The notes beneath the pieces were generated by a model. It was not told where the DNA came from. It ran no database searches and saw only the letters and a program-made list of their open reading frames with translations. 64,000 bases of DNA from Palsa-504 sp963818225. GTDB lineage: Bacteria; Actinomycetota; Actinomycetes; Streptosporangiales; Streptosporangiaceae. Location: the NCBI GenBank assembly GCA_963818225.1, contig CAWFRO010000011.1:558001-622000 (forward strand), in the 5' to 3' direction. Position 1 is the first letter of the stretch. Each line of letters starts with the position of its first letter. Made by a program: the position numbers and the translations under genes. This document shows, in pieces, positions 16,821-24,802 of the stretch.

Positions 16821-17095
16821 CTATGCCACCAGGCGATATTTATGAATCATACCTCCGGCGAGGTCGCGGCGCCGGACGCGGAGGTGGTCCAGGTTTGTGA
16901 CGCCATCTGGCAGCGGGCTGCGCGGCGCGGCCTGGTTCAGGGTGCGGTGCGGCCGGTGCGTGTTATAGAAGTCCTCGTACTCGCGCAGCACGGTCATCAG
17001 GTGGCGCTGGTTCCAGATCAAGGTCCGATCCAGCAGCTCACGCCGGCACCTGCCGATCCAGCGTTCCATGATCGAGTTCATCCGCGGCCCCTGAA
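16821..17095 (-). mobile_element. Transposase 3' fragment (IS3/IS481-type integrase core)
   Basis: The frame encodes the end of a DDE integrase-core transposase: IMERWIGRCRRELLDRTLI with the third acidic residue, LREYEDFYNTHRPHRTLNQ, and the terminal GGMIHKYRLVA. The first two-thirds (helix-turn-helix and first two aspartates) are absent, cut at about 17095, where integrase sequence begins on the other strand. It cannot transpose on its own. Confidence 0.75.
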
Positions 17096-17120
17096 CAGCG
17101 GAGCGGACGACCCTGATGCC

Positions 17121-18031
17121 AGCCTGAGATCGGCTCGTTCCAGCTGCACCTGGCCCCCGAGGGCAAGGCCGCCAAGACCATCCGGAACGATGCCGAGGCC
17201 GTCCAGTGGTTCGCCGCCGCCTGCCTGCTCCGCCAGACCTTGCGGACCAGCTGGGAGCAGGTGGACGGGCAGGACATCGAGCGGTGGATGGTGTACCTGC
17301 TCGGCCGGTACAGCCAGGCCTACGCCAGCAACCAGTACCGCGCCCTGCAGCAGATCTTCAAATGGTGGGCTGCCGAGGAAGAGCTCCCGGACCCGATGGC
17401 CCGGCTCCGCCCGCCGACGGTCACCGACAAGCTCGTCCCGGTGTTCACCAGCGGAGAACTGTCGGCCCTGGAGAAGGCCTGCGCGGGCCGGGCGTCTGCG
17501 CAGCGCCGGGACGCGGCGATCATCGCGGTATTCCGGGCGACTGGTATCCGGCTGGCCGCGATCCGCTACGACTCAGACGACACGCAGCGTAGCGACGTGG
17601 ACCTGTCACAGCGGGAGATCGCGGTGCGGGGCAAAGCCGGCAAGGCCCGCATCGTCCGGTTCGGCTACCAGGCCGCCCAGACGCTGGACCGCTACCTGCG
17701 GGTCCGGGCCCGGCGCGCGGAGGCCTGGCGGCCGCAGCTGTGGCTGGGGGTGAACAACCGCGGGCCGCTGACGGCCAGCGGCAGCTGCCAGATGATCACC
17801 CGCCGCGGGCAGCATGCCGGCGTGGTGGTTTTCCCGCACCGGTTCCGGCATCATTTCAGCCACACCTGGCTGGACCGCGGCGGCCCGGAAGGCGACCTGA
17901 TGGAGCTGAACGGCTGGTCCTCCCCGCAGATGCTGCGCCGCTACGGCGCCAGCGCCCGTTCCTCACCCCGCCGAGCGGTATTTTCGCGCCGAGCTTTCTT
18001 GGCGATCCGAGCGCCCAAAGCGATGCTGTGA
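17121..18031 (+). pseudogene. Tyrosine recombinase/integrase, truncated 5' end
   Basis: An integrase-family protein missing its start. The SAM-like core-binding domain reads FQLHLAPEGKAAKTIRNDAE and ASNQYRALQQIFKWWAAEEE; the catalytic domain has the first arginine in ATGIRLAAI, the HRFRHHFSHTWLDRGG box (H-x-x-R) and the tyrosine in MLRRYGAS. The frame is open only from about 17121, after a TGA and without a start codon, where it abuts the transposase fragment. The last 25 residues look unrelated to the family, which hints at a second disruption near 17960. Probably a relic of an integrated element. Confidence 0.7.
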
Positions 18032-18418
18032 TTACGAGCCGATGGTCTGGGCGCCAGAGCTAGCTGGCGGGGCAGCAACCGACTGATCATCTGATCCAAT
18101 CGCCCCGTGCGCCCCGCCGACTTGAGGCTTGCCGGCTTGTCCTGCTGTGATGCCGGTGTATCCGGTGCCGGGAATGTGACCTAGCTCAGTGAGGGCCTTC
18201 TTTACTGGGACCTTGGCGAAGTATCCAGCCCCGAAAGCGATACATTGCAGGACATACCAGAACTGCTCGGCACCGGTCATTTCCGCGAGACCGATTTCCG
18301 AAAGAGCTTTCTTTACTGGAACCTTGGCGAAGTACCCAGCACCGAAAGCGATGCATTGTAGGACATACCAGAACTGCTCGGCTGCTGTGAGCCTTATCCT
18401 GCTGACAGTCGATGTCAT
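18032..18418 (-). CDS. Small protein with a duplicated FWYVLQCIAFGAGYF module
   Basis: A 128-residue protein of unknown function. Two near-identical modules of about 35 residues lie in tandem: AAEQFWYVLQCIAFGAGYF plus AKVPVKKALSEIG (residues 12-44), then GAEQFWYVLQCIAFGAGYF plus AKVPVKKALTELG (49-81). A flexible Gly/Ala/Gln/Ser-rich tail follows. Each module has one hydrophobic, aromatic helix ending in a Lys-rich amphipathic stretch, so membrane association is plausible. The copies differ at DNA level only at synonymous third positions in the shared core, which argues for selection on the protein. ATG 18418 has GGAAGGGA 5-6 bases upstream. It follows integrase debris, and the upstream DNA is unusually AT-rich. 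Confidence 0.7.
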   Translation of the reverse strand: MTSTVSRIRLTAAEQFWYVLQCIAFGAGYFAKVPVKKALSEIGLAEMTGAEQFWYVLQCIAFGAGYFAKVPVKKALTELGHIPGTGYTGITAGQAGKPQVGGAHGAIGSDDQSVAAPPASSGAQTIGS

Positions 18419-18723
18419 TTATTTCCCTTCCGCATCCGGAGTTTACCACCCAGATTTAGCTAAATAGCAAATTTCCTTTTCTAGCATATAATGCTGACAA
18501 TTGATCAGCTATAGTGCGCAAGCTCAGCCCCCACGAACCGCAAACCAGCAGGTCAACGTCCCGCGATAGCGGCCATGATCAAATCGTGGCCCAACTCAGG
18601 TCTGATGTGCGACAGGTCTAGGAGGCTGCCGGACGCCAGGACGGTGTTCTGCCCGTTTCACGAGTTCCGCGGGGCCCTGTGAGCGTGACTGTCAGGTTGC
18701 CCAGGTTCAGGCCCGCTTGACGC
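18419..18723. other. AT-rich upstream region of the duplicated-module gene
   Basis: The stretch 18420-18520 is far more AT-rich than its surroundings and contains the short palindrome AGCATATAATGCT near 18483-18495. It probably holds the promoter of the 18032-18418 gene on the minus strand, but no clean -35/-10 pair can be fixed. No gene is seen. Confidence 0.4.
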
Positions 18724-19122
18724 TCAGGCGTCGGCTTCGATGGCGAAGATATTGCCGTCTGGGTCCTGGAACCACGCGATGCGGCCACCGCCAGCCCTCG
18801 CGGTGATGCCCTTGGCGTCATGGTCGAACTCGTCGTAGCGGACGAACTCCACGCCAGCGGTGGTGAGCTCATCAACGATCTGCTCGATGTCGTCGACATA
18901 CCAGACCGCCATTGTCGCTGGTGACTTCCCCGCCGTGACGGACTGGTACACGTTCAGCGCTGGCCCGCCGCCAGAACCGTAGACCCGGGTGCCGTCCGCA
19001 ATCTTGGCGCTGGGGCCGGACTGCAACGCCTGCAGACCAAGCCTGCCTTCGTAGAACGCGGCCGCCCGCTGAATGTCGGACACGGCGATCGACGCTCTCA
19101 GGTGGAAGTCACTCAAGGCCAT
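18724..19122 (-). CDS. VOC (glyoxalase-like) family protein
   Basis: A 132-residue single-domain VOC protein: an N-terminal unit FHLRASIAVSDIQRAAAFYE, a middle ALNVYQSVTAGKSPATMAVW, and a second unit ending RIAWFQDPDGNIFAIE, where the glutamate is a typical metal ligand. ATG 19122 gives the standard N-terminus; a GTG 15 bases upstream is possible. Function may be isomerase, lyase or binding protein. It is a lone gene, convergent with nothing recognisable. Confidence 0.82.
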   Translation of the reverse strand: MALSDFHLRASIAVSDIQRAAAFYEGRLGLQALQSGPSAKIADGTRVYGSGGGPALNVYQSVTAGKSPATMAVWYVDDIEQIVDELTTAGVEFVRYDEFDHDAKGITARAGGGRIAWFQDPDGNIFAIEADA

Positions 19123-19401
19123 GACCCACGTTACCAAGCCTCACGAGAAGCGCCTTCGGCACCGGCAGTATCGCCGACGCCCGGAATCGGCGAGCAGGCG
19201 AGCCCGATTCGGGTTATGCAACAGGCTCATATGCCGTCCGAAACGGTGCGGACGTGGGCGCTCATGGCTCATAGCCGCGATCCGAGCTTGGACTGTCGCA
19301 GATCAGTTGGCTAACGAGTGTCGCGCATTGCCGTTCACCGCTGACAGGACACACGGTCTGGCTGGCGTGGCTGCTGACTTCCAAGGTCACCGGCAAAGCT
19401 G

Positions 19402-20142
19402 TCACCCGCCCGACTCATCCACCGGCCCGCTCGCAGGCGTCGTGGTGCTTGGTGAGACGTCCGGGCGGTTGTCAAAGGACATGCCGTTGTGTTCGTCCTG
19501 GGATGCTGTACCGGTCAGTAGTGCTGCGGGTGCCTGCCTGCTGCTCGCATCCTGGCTGGAGCCTCCGCGGGCCGCCGCCCCGGTGGTGGCAGGGGCCGGG
19601 TTCCGCGTTTGCCCGGTCTGCTTTTGCGTGTACCGGTAGGCAAGGTATAGGGCACCGAAGGGAATGATGATCCGGAGCAGGATCTGGCGGTCGCCGGTGC
19701 TGCCCGCGGCGATCAGGGAGATGGTCCCGGCCAGGAACGCGAGCCCCCATACCGTTGAGATACGCCGGTTGATCGCGTGGAACTCGGGAGTAATCCAGAA
19801 CGCGGCTGGTGTCTTTTCGCGTGCATAGGATTCCGTGAATGGATGGGCGAGGAGGATCGAGCCGAACACGATCAGGGTGAGCGCGGCGTGGGAGGCCGCC
19901 TGGGCGTAACGGGACCAATAATCAAGATGCCCGGGGCGAATGATAATCAGAACGGCGCCCAGAGCCAGGAAATAGCACAGGCCAGCGGCGTCGAGCAGAT
20001 GCAGCCGGCGGCGCATGATGGCCCGGCCCGTAACCACCACGGCGACGCCGACACCAGCAGCGACGGCAGTGTATAGCGAGCCCGCCCGCGCTCCTATCAG
20101 GAAAGCCAGCCAGGGGGAAAAGCTCCAGATCAGGTCGGTCAT
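19402..20142 (-). CDS. Multi-helix membrane protein under the LAL operator
   Basis: A 246-residue inner-membrane protein. Residues 1-165 hold about five hydrophobic helices (for example WLAFLIGARAGSLYTAVAAG, GLCYFLALGAVLIII, ISTVWGLAFLAGTISLIAAG), then a basic loop and a disordered Ser/Thr/Pro-rich tail of about 70 residues. No named family is certain; it resembles uncharacterised actinobacterial membrane proteins. The start has a strong AAGGAGAA site. It is divergent from the second LAL regulator, and the shared palindrome at 20247-20263 lies in its upstream region, so it probably belongs to that regulon. Confidence 0.7.
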   Translation of the reverse strand: MTDLIWSFSPWLAFLIGARAGSLYTAVAAGVGVAVVVTGRAIMRRRLHLLDAAGLCYFLALGAVLIIIRPGHLDYWSRYAQAASHAALTLIVFGSILLAHPFTESYAREKTPAAFWITPEFHAINRRISTVWGLAFLAGTISLIAAGSTGDRQILLRIIIPFGALYLAYRYTQKQTGQTRNPAPATTGAAARGGSSQDASSRQAPAALLTGTASQDEHNGMSFDNRPDVSPSTTTPASGPVDESGG

Positions 20143-20246
20143 CGGATTCTCCTTAGTCGTCTGGTGGTGAGCGGGGCGGCTGCGCCGGCCGACTGACCCG
20201 GCGTGCGGTTATGGTCTGATTCTGCGGATCGGGGGGCTTCTGGTCC

Positions 20247-20263
20247 CTAGGGGAAACCCCTAG
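20247..20263. promoter_or_regulatory. Palindromic operator upstream of the second LAL gene
   Basis: CTAGGGG-AAA-CCCCTAG is a perfect 7-bp-arm inverted repeat. With its left flank (CTGGTCC from 20240) it is the exact reverse complement of the site at 23020-23042 on the other side of the same gene. The upstream copy lies between the membrane-protein start (20142) and the regulator start (20314). A dimeric helix-turn-helix protein such as the encoded LuxR regulator is the obvious ligand; binding is inferred. Confidence 0.75.
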
Positions 20264-20290
20264 TACTGTCGTGCCAGGGGAAGGACAGTG

Positions 20291-20317
20291 ATGCAGCCGC
20301 GGGTGCCGGGCCGGTGA
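20291..20317 (+). CDS. Possible 8-codon leader peptide
   Basis: ATG 20291 opens an 8-codon frame (MQPRVPGR) with GGAAGGA just upstream. Its TGA (20315-20317) overlaps the GTG start of the LAL gene as GTGA. The main gene has no good ribosome site of its own, so translation may be coupled through this mini-frame. Confidence 0.35.
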   Translation: MQPRVPGR

Positions 20318-23022
20318 GCGAGCGGGCCTTCGTCGGGCGCGAGGCCGAGCTTGCCGCGGTTGCGGCCAGCGTTCATTCCGCGGTCGCCGGTCAGGCCCAG
20401 GTGGTCTGGATCGAAGGGGCTGCCGGGTCGGGGAAGACCGCGCTGCTGGGCGAAGTCCTCGCCAGGCTGCCAGTGGCATGTCAGGTACTGCGGGCGGAGG
20501 CGGACGAGCTGGCGGGTGATGTGCCGCTGGGCGTCCTGACCGGGCTTGCGCCGATCGGCGCTCGTGACGCATTCGCGGCAGGTATGGAGTTGCTGGCCCT
20601 GCTGGGCGCAGCCCAGGACGCCGGGCCGGTCGCCGTGGTGGTCGAGGACCTGCATTGGGCCGATACCGCTTCCTGCCAGGCCCTGCTGACGGTCGCGCGG
20701 CGGCTGGACCGGGACAAGGTCGTGTTCCTGGTCAGCAGCCGGCCTGGTCCGCGGGCTGACGGCTGGGAGCGTTTCCGTGTCGATCCCGGCCGCTGCCAGC
20801 GGGTGGTGCTGGGCGGTCTGAGCGTCGCTGAGGTCAGCGAGCTTGCGCGCCGGGCGGGCAAGGCCTTGTCGCTCGGGCACGCCGGGAGGCTCCACCGGCA
20901 TACCGGCGGTCATGCCCTGTACGTGCGGACCTTGCTGGCCGAGCTCACCCGCGAGCAGCTGACCGTTCCCGACGGGGAGCTGCCCGCACCTCGTTCCCTG
21001 GCCTCAGCGACGGTTGCCCAGCTGGCCGCGCTGCCGCCGGACGCACGGCTGCTCGCCGCGGCCCTCAGCGTGGTCAACCAGCGCGGCACCCTCACTGAAG
21101 TCGGCCGCATCGCCGGCCTCCGCCAGCCGACTCAAGCACTGGAGAGCCTGCTCACGGCCGGATTCGTCAGCTGGGAACCCGGTGAGATGCACACGCCGGT
21201 CCAATTCACGCATCCGCTGTACCGCGCCGCGGTGTATGAGGACCTGTCGCCCACCCGCCGCCAGGCCCTGCACCGCGCCGCCGCACAGGTTCTCGATGCA
21301 GGTGCCGCGCTCGCGCACCGGGTAGCGGCCGCCGACCAGGTCGATGACCGCCTGGCCGGCGACCTCGAGGAGGCTGCCCTCAGGGAGCTGGAGCAAGGCG
21401 CGGTGGCGTTGGCTGCCACCTACCTGCTGTGGGCCTGGCCGCTCAGCGCCGTCCCAGACCGGCAGGAACGGCTCCTGCTGACGGCGATGCGCCTCCTGCT
21501 GGCCGACGGGCAGACGGAACGCGCGGCCGGGCTGCGCGAGCGAGCGATGGCATGCCAGCCGACCCCGCTGCGCAACCTCGTGCTGGGGACCCTCGCGGTC
21601 GACCAGGGCGACGCAACGGCCGCGGAGCACTGGCTGCTCGCCGTCACTGCCCCGGACGGCGAGGCCGCCGGCACCGAGGACCATACGGGTCCGCCGGCGG
21701 ATATCGTGCCGGCCGCCTTGTGCGCGCTCGGTTCCTTGTATGTTCACCAGGGCCGAGCCGTCGAAGCCGTCACCCTGGCCACCCGGGCCATTTCCCTTGA
21801 CCCGGCGGACCGGACTCAGGAGCGGGCCGCGTGGACCGTGCTGGCCCTGGGCGAGGGGATGCTACGCGGCGCCCCGGCCGGCCTCGCCCAGTTGGCCGAG
21901 AGGCTTCCCGGTGCCGCCGGGTCGGTGTCCGGGGCCGACACGACCTTGCTCATCACCCGGGGAACCCTCGGTTTTTATGCCGGCCGGACGATGGCCGCAG
22001 TCGCCGACCTGCGGGCCGCCGTCCGCGCCGCCCCGCGGAACTCGGCATCGGCACAGCTCGCCCGCGCGCACCTGCACCTCGCCCAGCTGCTGCTGAACGC
22101 AGGGGACTGGGACGATGCCCTGGTGCATGCGCGGCTGGCGCTGTCTCTGACGTCGGACGAGCAGCTGATGTGGATGGAAGCCCAAGCTCACGCGGCGCTC
22201 GCCACCGTGGCAGCCTGCCGGGGACAGTGGGCGATCGCCACCAGGGAGGTGAGCGCCGCGCACACCGCGGCGGCCGTCCTGGGCACATCGGAGGCCGTGT
22301 TCACCGCCCGGATCGCGCAGGCCGCCGTGGCCCGCGCCCGGGACGAGCCGGACGGCGTGGTCGACAGCCTGCAGCCTCTGGCCGGCGACGGTGACGGGCG
22401 GGCTATCCCGATGCTCAGCTCACTGGGGTGGTGGCCGACCCTGATCGTGGCGACCATCGACACCGGCGCCGTCGATGCCGCCGCGCGGCAAGTCGATCAG
22501 CTGGCCGAAGCGGCCGGCGACCGGCTGCTCGACTTCCGGGCCCGGCTTCTCGGCCTGCGGGCCCGGATAGCCCAGGCCCGCGGCGACCTTGATCAGGCCG
22601 CCTCCTTGTTCCAGCAGGCCCTGGATGCGTTCGCAGCGGACGACCCGCTGCTAGACCGGGCCCTGCTGCAGCACGCTCTCGGGTCACTGCTACGGGCCCG
22701 GGGCCACCGCAGCGCCGCCTTGGACCAGCTCCGCGCTGCTCACCAGCAGCTCGCCGCAGTCGGCGCCGAGCCGTTCCGCCAGCGGGTGGCCGAGGATCTG
22801 GCCCGGTCCGGCCTCCGGCCCGCGGGCCGGGCCGCCGGCGGTCCGCTCGAGCTGACCGAGCGGGAACAAGATGTCGCCACGCTGGTCGCCAAGGGGCTGA
22901 CCAACCGCGAGGTGGCGGGCGAGCTGTACGTCAGCGAGAAGGCCGTCGAATACCACCTGCGCAACGTTTTCGGCAAGCTCGGCATCAGCTCCCGGCGCGA
23001 ACTGCGCAACCGCCGCTTTTAG
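20314..23022 (+). CDS. LuxR family regulator of the LAL type
   Basis: A 902-residue regulator. The N-terminus begins ERAFVGREAELAAV with Walker A GAAGSGKT (35-42) and Walker B-like VAVVVEDLHWADTAS. A TPR-rich middle (residues about 330-830) is followed by a LuxR helix-turn-helix at about 846-896 (LTEREQDVATLVAKGLTNRE, YVSEKAVEYHLRNVF, KLGISSRREL). It shares architecture with the 7317-10121 protein but differs clearly in sequence. Its stop codon overlaps the palindrome at 23020, and another copy lies upstream at 20247, so autoregulation and control of both neighbours are likely. The ligand is unknown. Confidence 0.9.
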   Translation: MSERAFVGREAELAAVAASVHSAVAGQAQVVWIEGAAGSGKTALLGEVLARLPVACQVLRAEADELAGDVPLGVLTGLAPIGARDAFAAGMELLALLGAAQDAGPVAVVVEDLHWADTASCQALLTVARRLDRDKVVFLVSSRPGPRADGWERFRVDPGRCQRVVLGGLSVAEVSELARRAGKALSLGHAGRLHRHTGGHALYVRTLLAELTREQLTVPDGELPAPRSLASATVAQLAALPPDARLLAAALSVVNQRGTLTEVGRIAGLRQPTQALESLLTAGFVSWEPGEMHTPVQFTHPLYRAAVYEDLSPTRRQALHRAAAQVLDAGAALAHRVAAADQVDDRLAGDLEEAALRELEQGAVALAATYLLWAWPLSAVPDRQERLLLTAMRLLLADGQTERAAGLRERAMACQPTPLRNLVLGTLAVDQGDATAAEHWLLAVTAPDGEAAGTEDHTGPPADIVPAALCALGSLYVHQGRAVEAVTLATRAISLDPADRTQERAAWTVLALGEGMLRGAPAGLAQLAERLPGAAGSVSGADTTLLITRGTLGFYAGRTMAAVADLRAAVRAAPRNSASAQLARAHLHLAQLLLNAGDWDDALVHARLALSLTSDEQLMWMEAQAHAALATVAACRGQWAIATREVSAAHTAAAVLGTSEAVFTARIAQAAVARARDEPDGVVDSLQPLAGDGDGRAIPMLSSLGWWPTLIVATIDTGAVDAAARQVDQLAEAAGDRLLDFRARLLGLRARIAQARGDLDQAASLFQQALDAFAADDPLLDRALLQHALGSLLRARGHRSAALDQLRAAHQQLAAVGAEPFRQRVAEDLARSGLRPAGRAAGGPLELTEREQDVATLVAKGLTNREVAGELYVSEKAVEYHLRNVFGKLGISSRRELRNRRF

Positions 23023-23042
23023 GGGTTTCCCCTAGGGACCAG
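23020..23042. promoter_or_regulatory. Palindromic operator upstream of the hydrolase
   Basis: TAGGGG-TTT-CCCCTA (23020-23034) plus GGGACCAG is an exact inverted copy of 20240-20262. It overlaps the last codon of the LAL gene and lies 27 bases before the hydrolase frame at 23070, which suits an activator or repressor site for that promoter. Confidence 0.75.
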
Positions 23043-23069
23043 TGCGCCGCGGCCAGACACCATGAGGAC

Positions 23070-24453
23070 ATGAAGCTCATCCTCCACCTTGATCAGCGTC
23101 CCGATGGCCGCCTGGGCGGCTCCGTCGCGCTCGCCGGTGACCCGGCGCTTCGGTCCTTCTGGGGGGTGATGGAACTGGTGGCGCGCCTCGAGGAGCTGCG
23201 CGAGACCGCCGCCAGCGCGATCAACAGGAGAGGTACCATGTCACAGCTGTTTTTTACCGACCAGGCATTCGAATTCGAGACCCGCAACATTCTCGGGCAG
23301 GTGCACTACGGCTGCGGAGACGTCGGGGAGGTGCTGGCCACGGTCGCCGCGATCACCGATGGTGACGACTCCAGCTGGGTCACGCACTGGCAGGAGCTGG
23401 CCAGGCGGATCGAGGCCATCGCCGCGACAGCGCAGGCCGGCGGGCACCTGGTCAGCGCCAGGAATGCCTACCTGCGGGCCGCCGCCTACTACGCGGCCAC
23501 GCTCAGTGCCATCGACGGGGTCGAGGAAGGCGACAAGCTCCTCGGCCCGATTTTCACCGCGCACCGGCGCTGTTTCGACGCCCACGTGCGCTTGCTCGAT
23601 CCGCCTGCCGAGGCTGTCGCCATCCCCTACGAGGGCGGTACGCTGCCCGGCTATCTCTTCGTCCCGGCCGCCGACGGGCAAGCCCGCCCGACCCTGATCA
23701 TCACCAACGGCAGCGACGGGCCGGTGACCGCGGTTATGGCCCGGCCTGGGCGCAGCGGCACTCGCCCGGGGTTACAACGCTTTGGTGTTCGACGGACCCG
23801 GCCAGCAAAGCATGCTGTTCGAGCGGCAGATCCCGTTCCGCCCCGACTGGGAGCACGTCATCACCCCCATCGTCGATTTCCTGGAAGGACGGCCAGAGGT
23901 GGACGCTGGCCGGCTGGCCCTGTACGGCCTCAGCCAGGGAGGCTACTGGGTCCCGCGGGCGCTGGCCTTCGAGCACCGCATCGCCGTAGCCGTCGCCGAC
24001 CCGGGAGTGGATGACGTGGCGTCGTCGTGGCGGCTGCATCTCCCGCAGGAATTGCTCGCCCTCCTCGACGGCGGCGATGAGAAGAACTTCAATGCCGCCA
24101 TGGACATCGGCATGCAGTCGGCGACCCCCCGCGAGCGCCAGGAGATGGAATGGCGGGCTAAGCCTTACGGAACCCAGGACTCCGCCTACGACGCCTTCAA
24201 AACGGCAGAGCAGTACCGGCTCGGTGACCTCGTCCAGCAAATCCGTACACCGATGATGGTGACCGATCCCGAAGGGGAACAGTTCTGGCCCGGCCAGTCA
24301 CAGCGCCTGTACGACGCCCTGCCCGGGCCCAAGGTGCTCGTGCCGTTCACCAAGGCCGAGGGCGCGGACATGCACTGCGAGCCGATGGCCCGCTCTCTCC
24401 TCGAACAGCGCATGTTCGACTGGCTCGACGAAACCCTCGGCACCCATAGCTGA
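23070..24453 (+). pseudogene. Alpha/beta hydrolase (dihydropseudooxynicotine hydrolase-like), frameshifted
   Basis: The family core starts at ATG 23238 (MSQLFFTDQAFEFETRNILG) behind AGGAGAGG. It has the cap-like helical N-domain typical of 2,6-dihydropseudooxynicotine hydrolase and related enzymes, then LIITNGSDGPVTA. At about 23737 the reading moves by one base and continues as WPGLGAAALARGYNALVFDG, with the nucleophile elbow LYGLSQGGYW and a C-terminal DMHCEP that carries the catalytic histidine. Upstream and in frame, 23070-23237 encodes a small extra module (LILHLDQRPDGRLGGSVA and SFWGVMELVARLEEL) that I recognise as a short stand-alone actinobacterial type. A single extra base near a TT run explains the break; it may be a sequencing error, as both halves are well conserved. 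Confidence 0.75.
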
Positions 24454-24503
24454 CCCCTGCTCCCGAACAACCGGGCAAGGCTGACCCTGGCCGCAACCGT
24501 CCT

Positions 24504-24521
24504 CCTCCAGGACGCTGGAGG
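24504..24521. terminator. Hairpin between convergent genes
   Basis: CCTCCAG-GACG-CTGGAGG forms a 7-bp stem with a 4-base loop, placed 50 bases after the hydrolase stop and before the convergent GH15 gene. There is no T-run, so terminator function is plausible rather than shown. The rest of 24454-24802 holds only a transposase tail. Confidence 0.4.
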
Positions 24522-24664
24522 GCTACGTTGCAAGTGCGATGGCGGTAGCCGGGGAGCTGGCGACGCACTTTCCGCCCAGCGGCTGCCCGGTCATCATCCG
24601 GTCACTCAGTGCCCGGGCACGCCTGTGGGGCTCGGAAATACGATTCGGCGCGCCCGGTGAGCAG

Positions 24665-24736
24665 TCAGGCGGCGATGTAGTACTCGTGGGTGAGTCCCCC
24701 GAGTACCCGCCTCTTGCGGATCCGGAAATCGCGAGG
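24665..24736 (-). mobile_element. Transposase C-terminal tail
   Basis: Twenty-three codons before a TGA read PRDFRIRKRRVLGGLTHEYY, then IAA. The R-V-L-G-G-L-x-x-E-Y-x-x-A-A ending is that of IS3/IS481-like integrase transposases. Nothing upstream of the tail survives. Confidence 0.6.
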
Positions 24737-24802
24737 TTAACCGGCTCAGGACGCTGGGTATCGGCTTGGACAGGGGTGAACTGGCCGAGGGATGGGCTGA
24801 GC

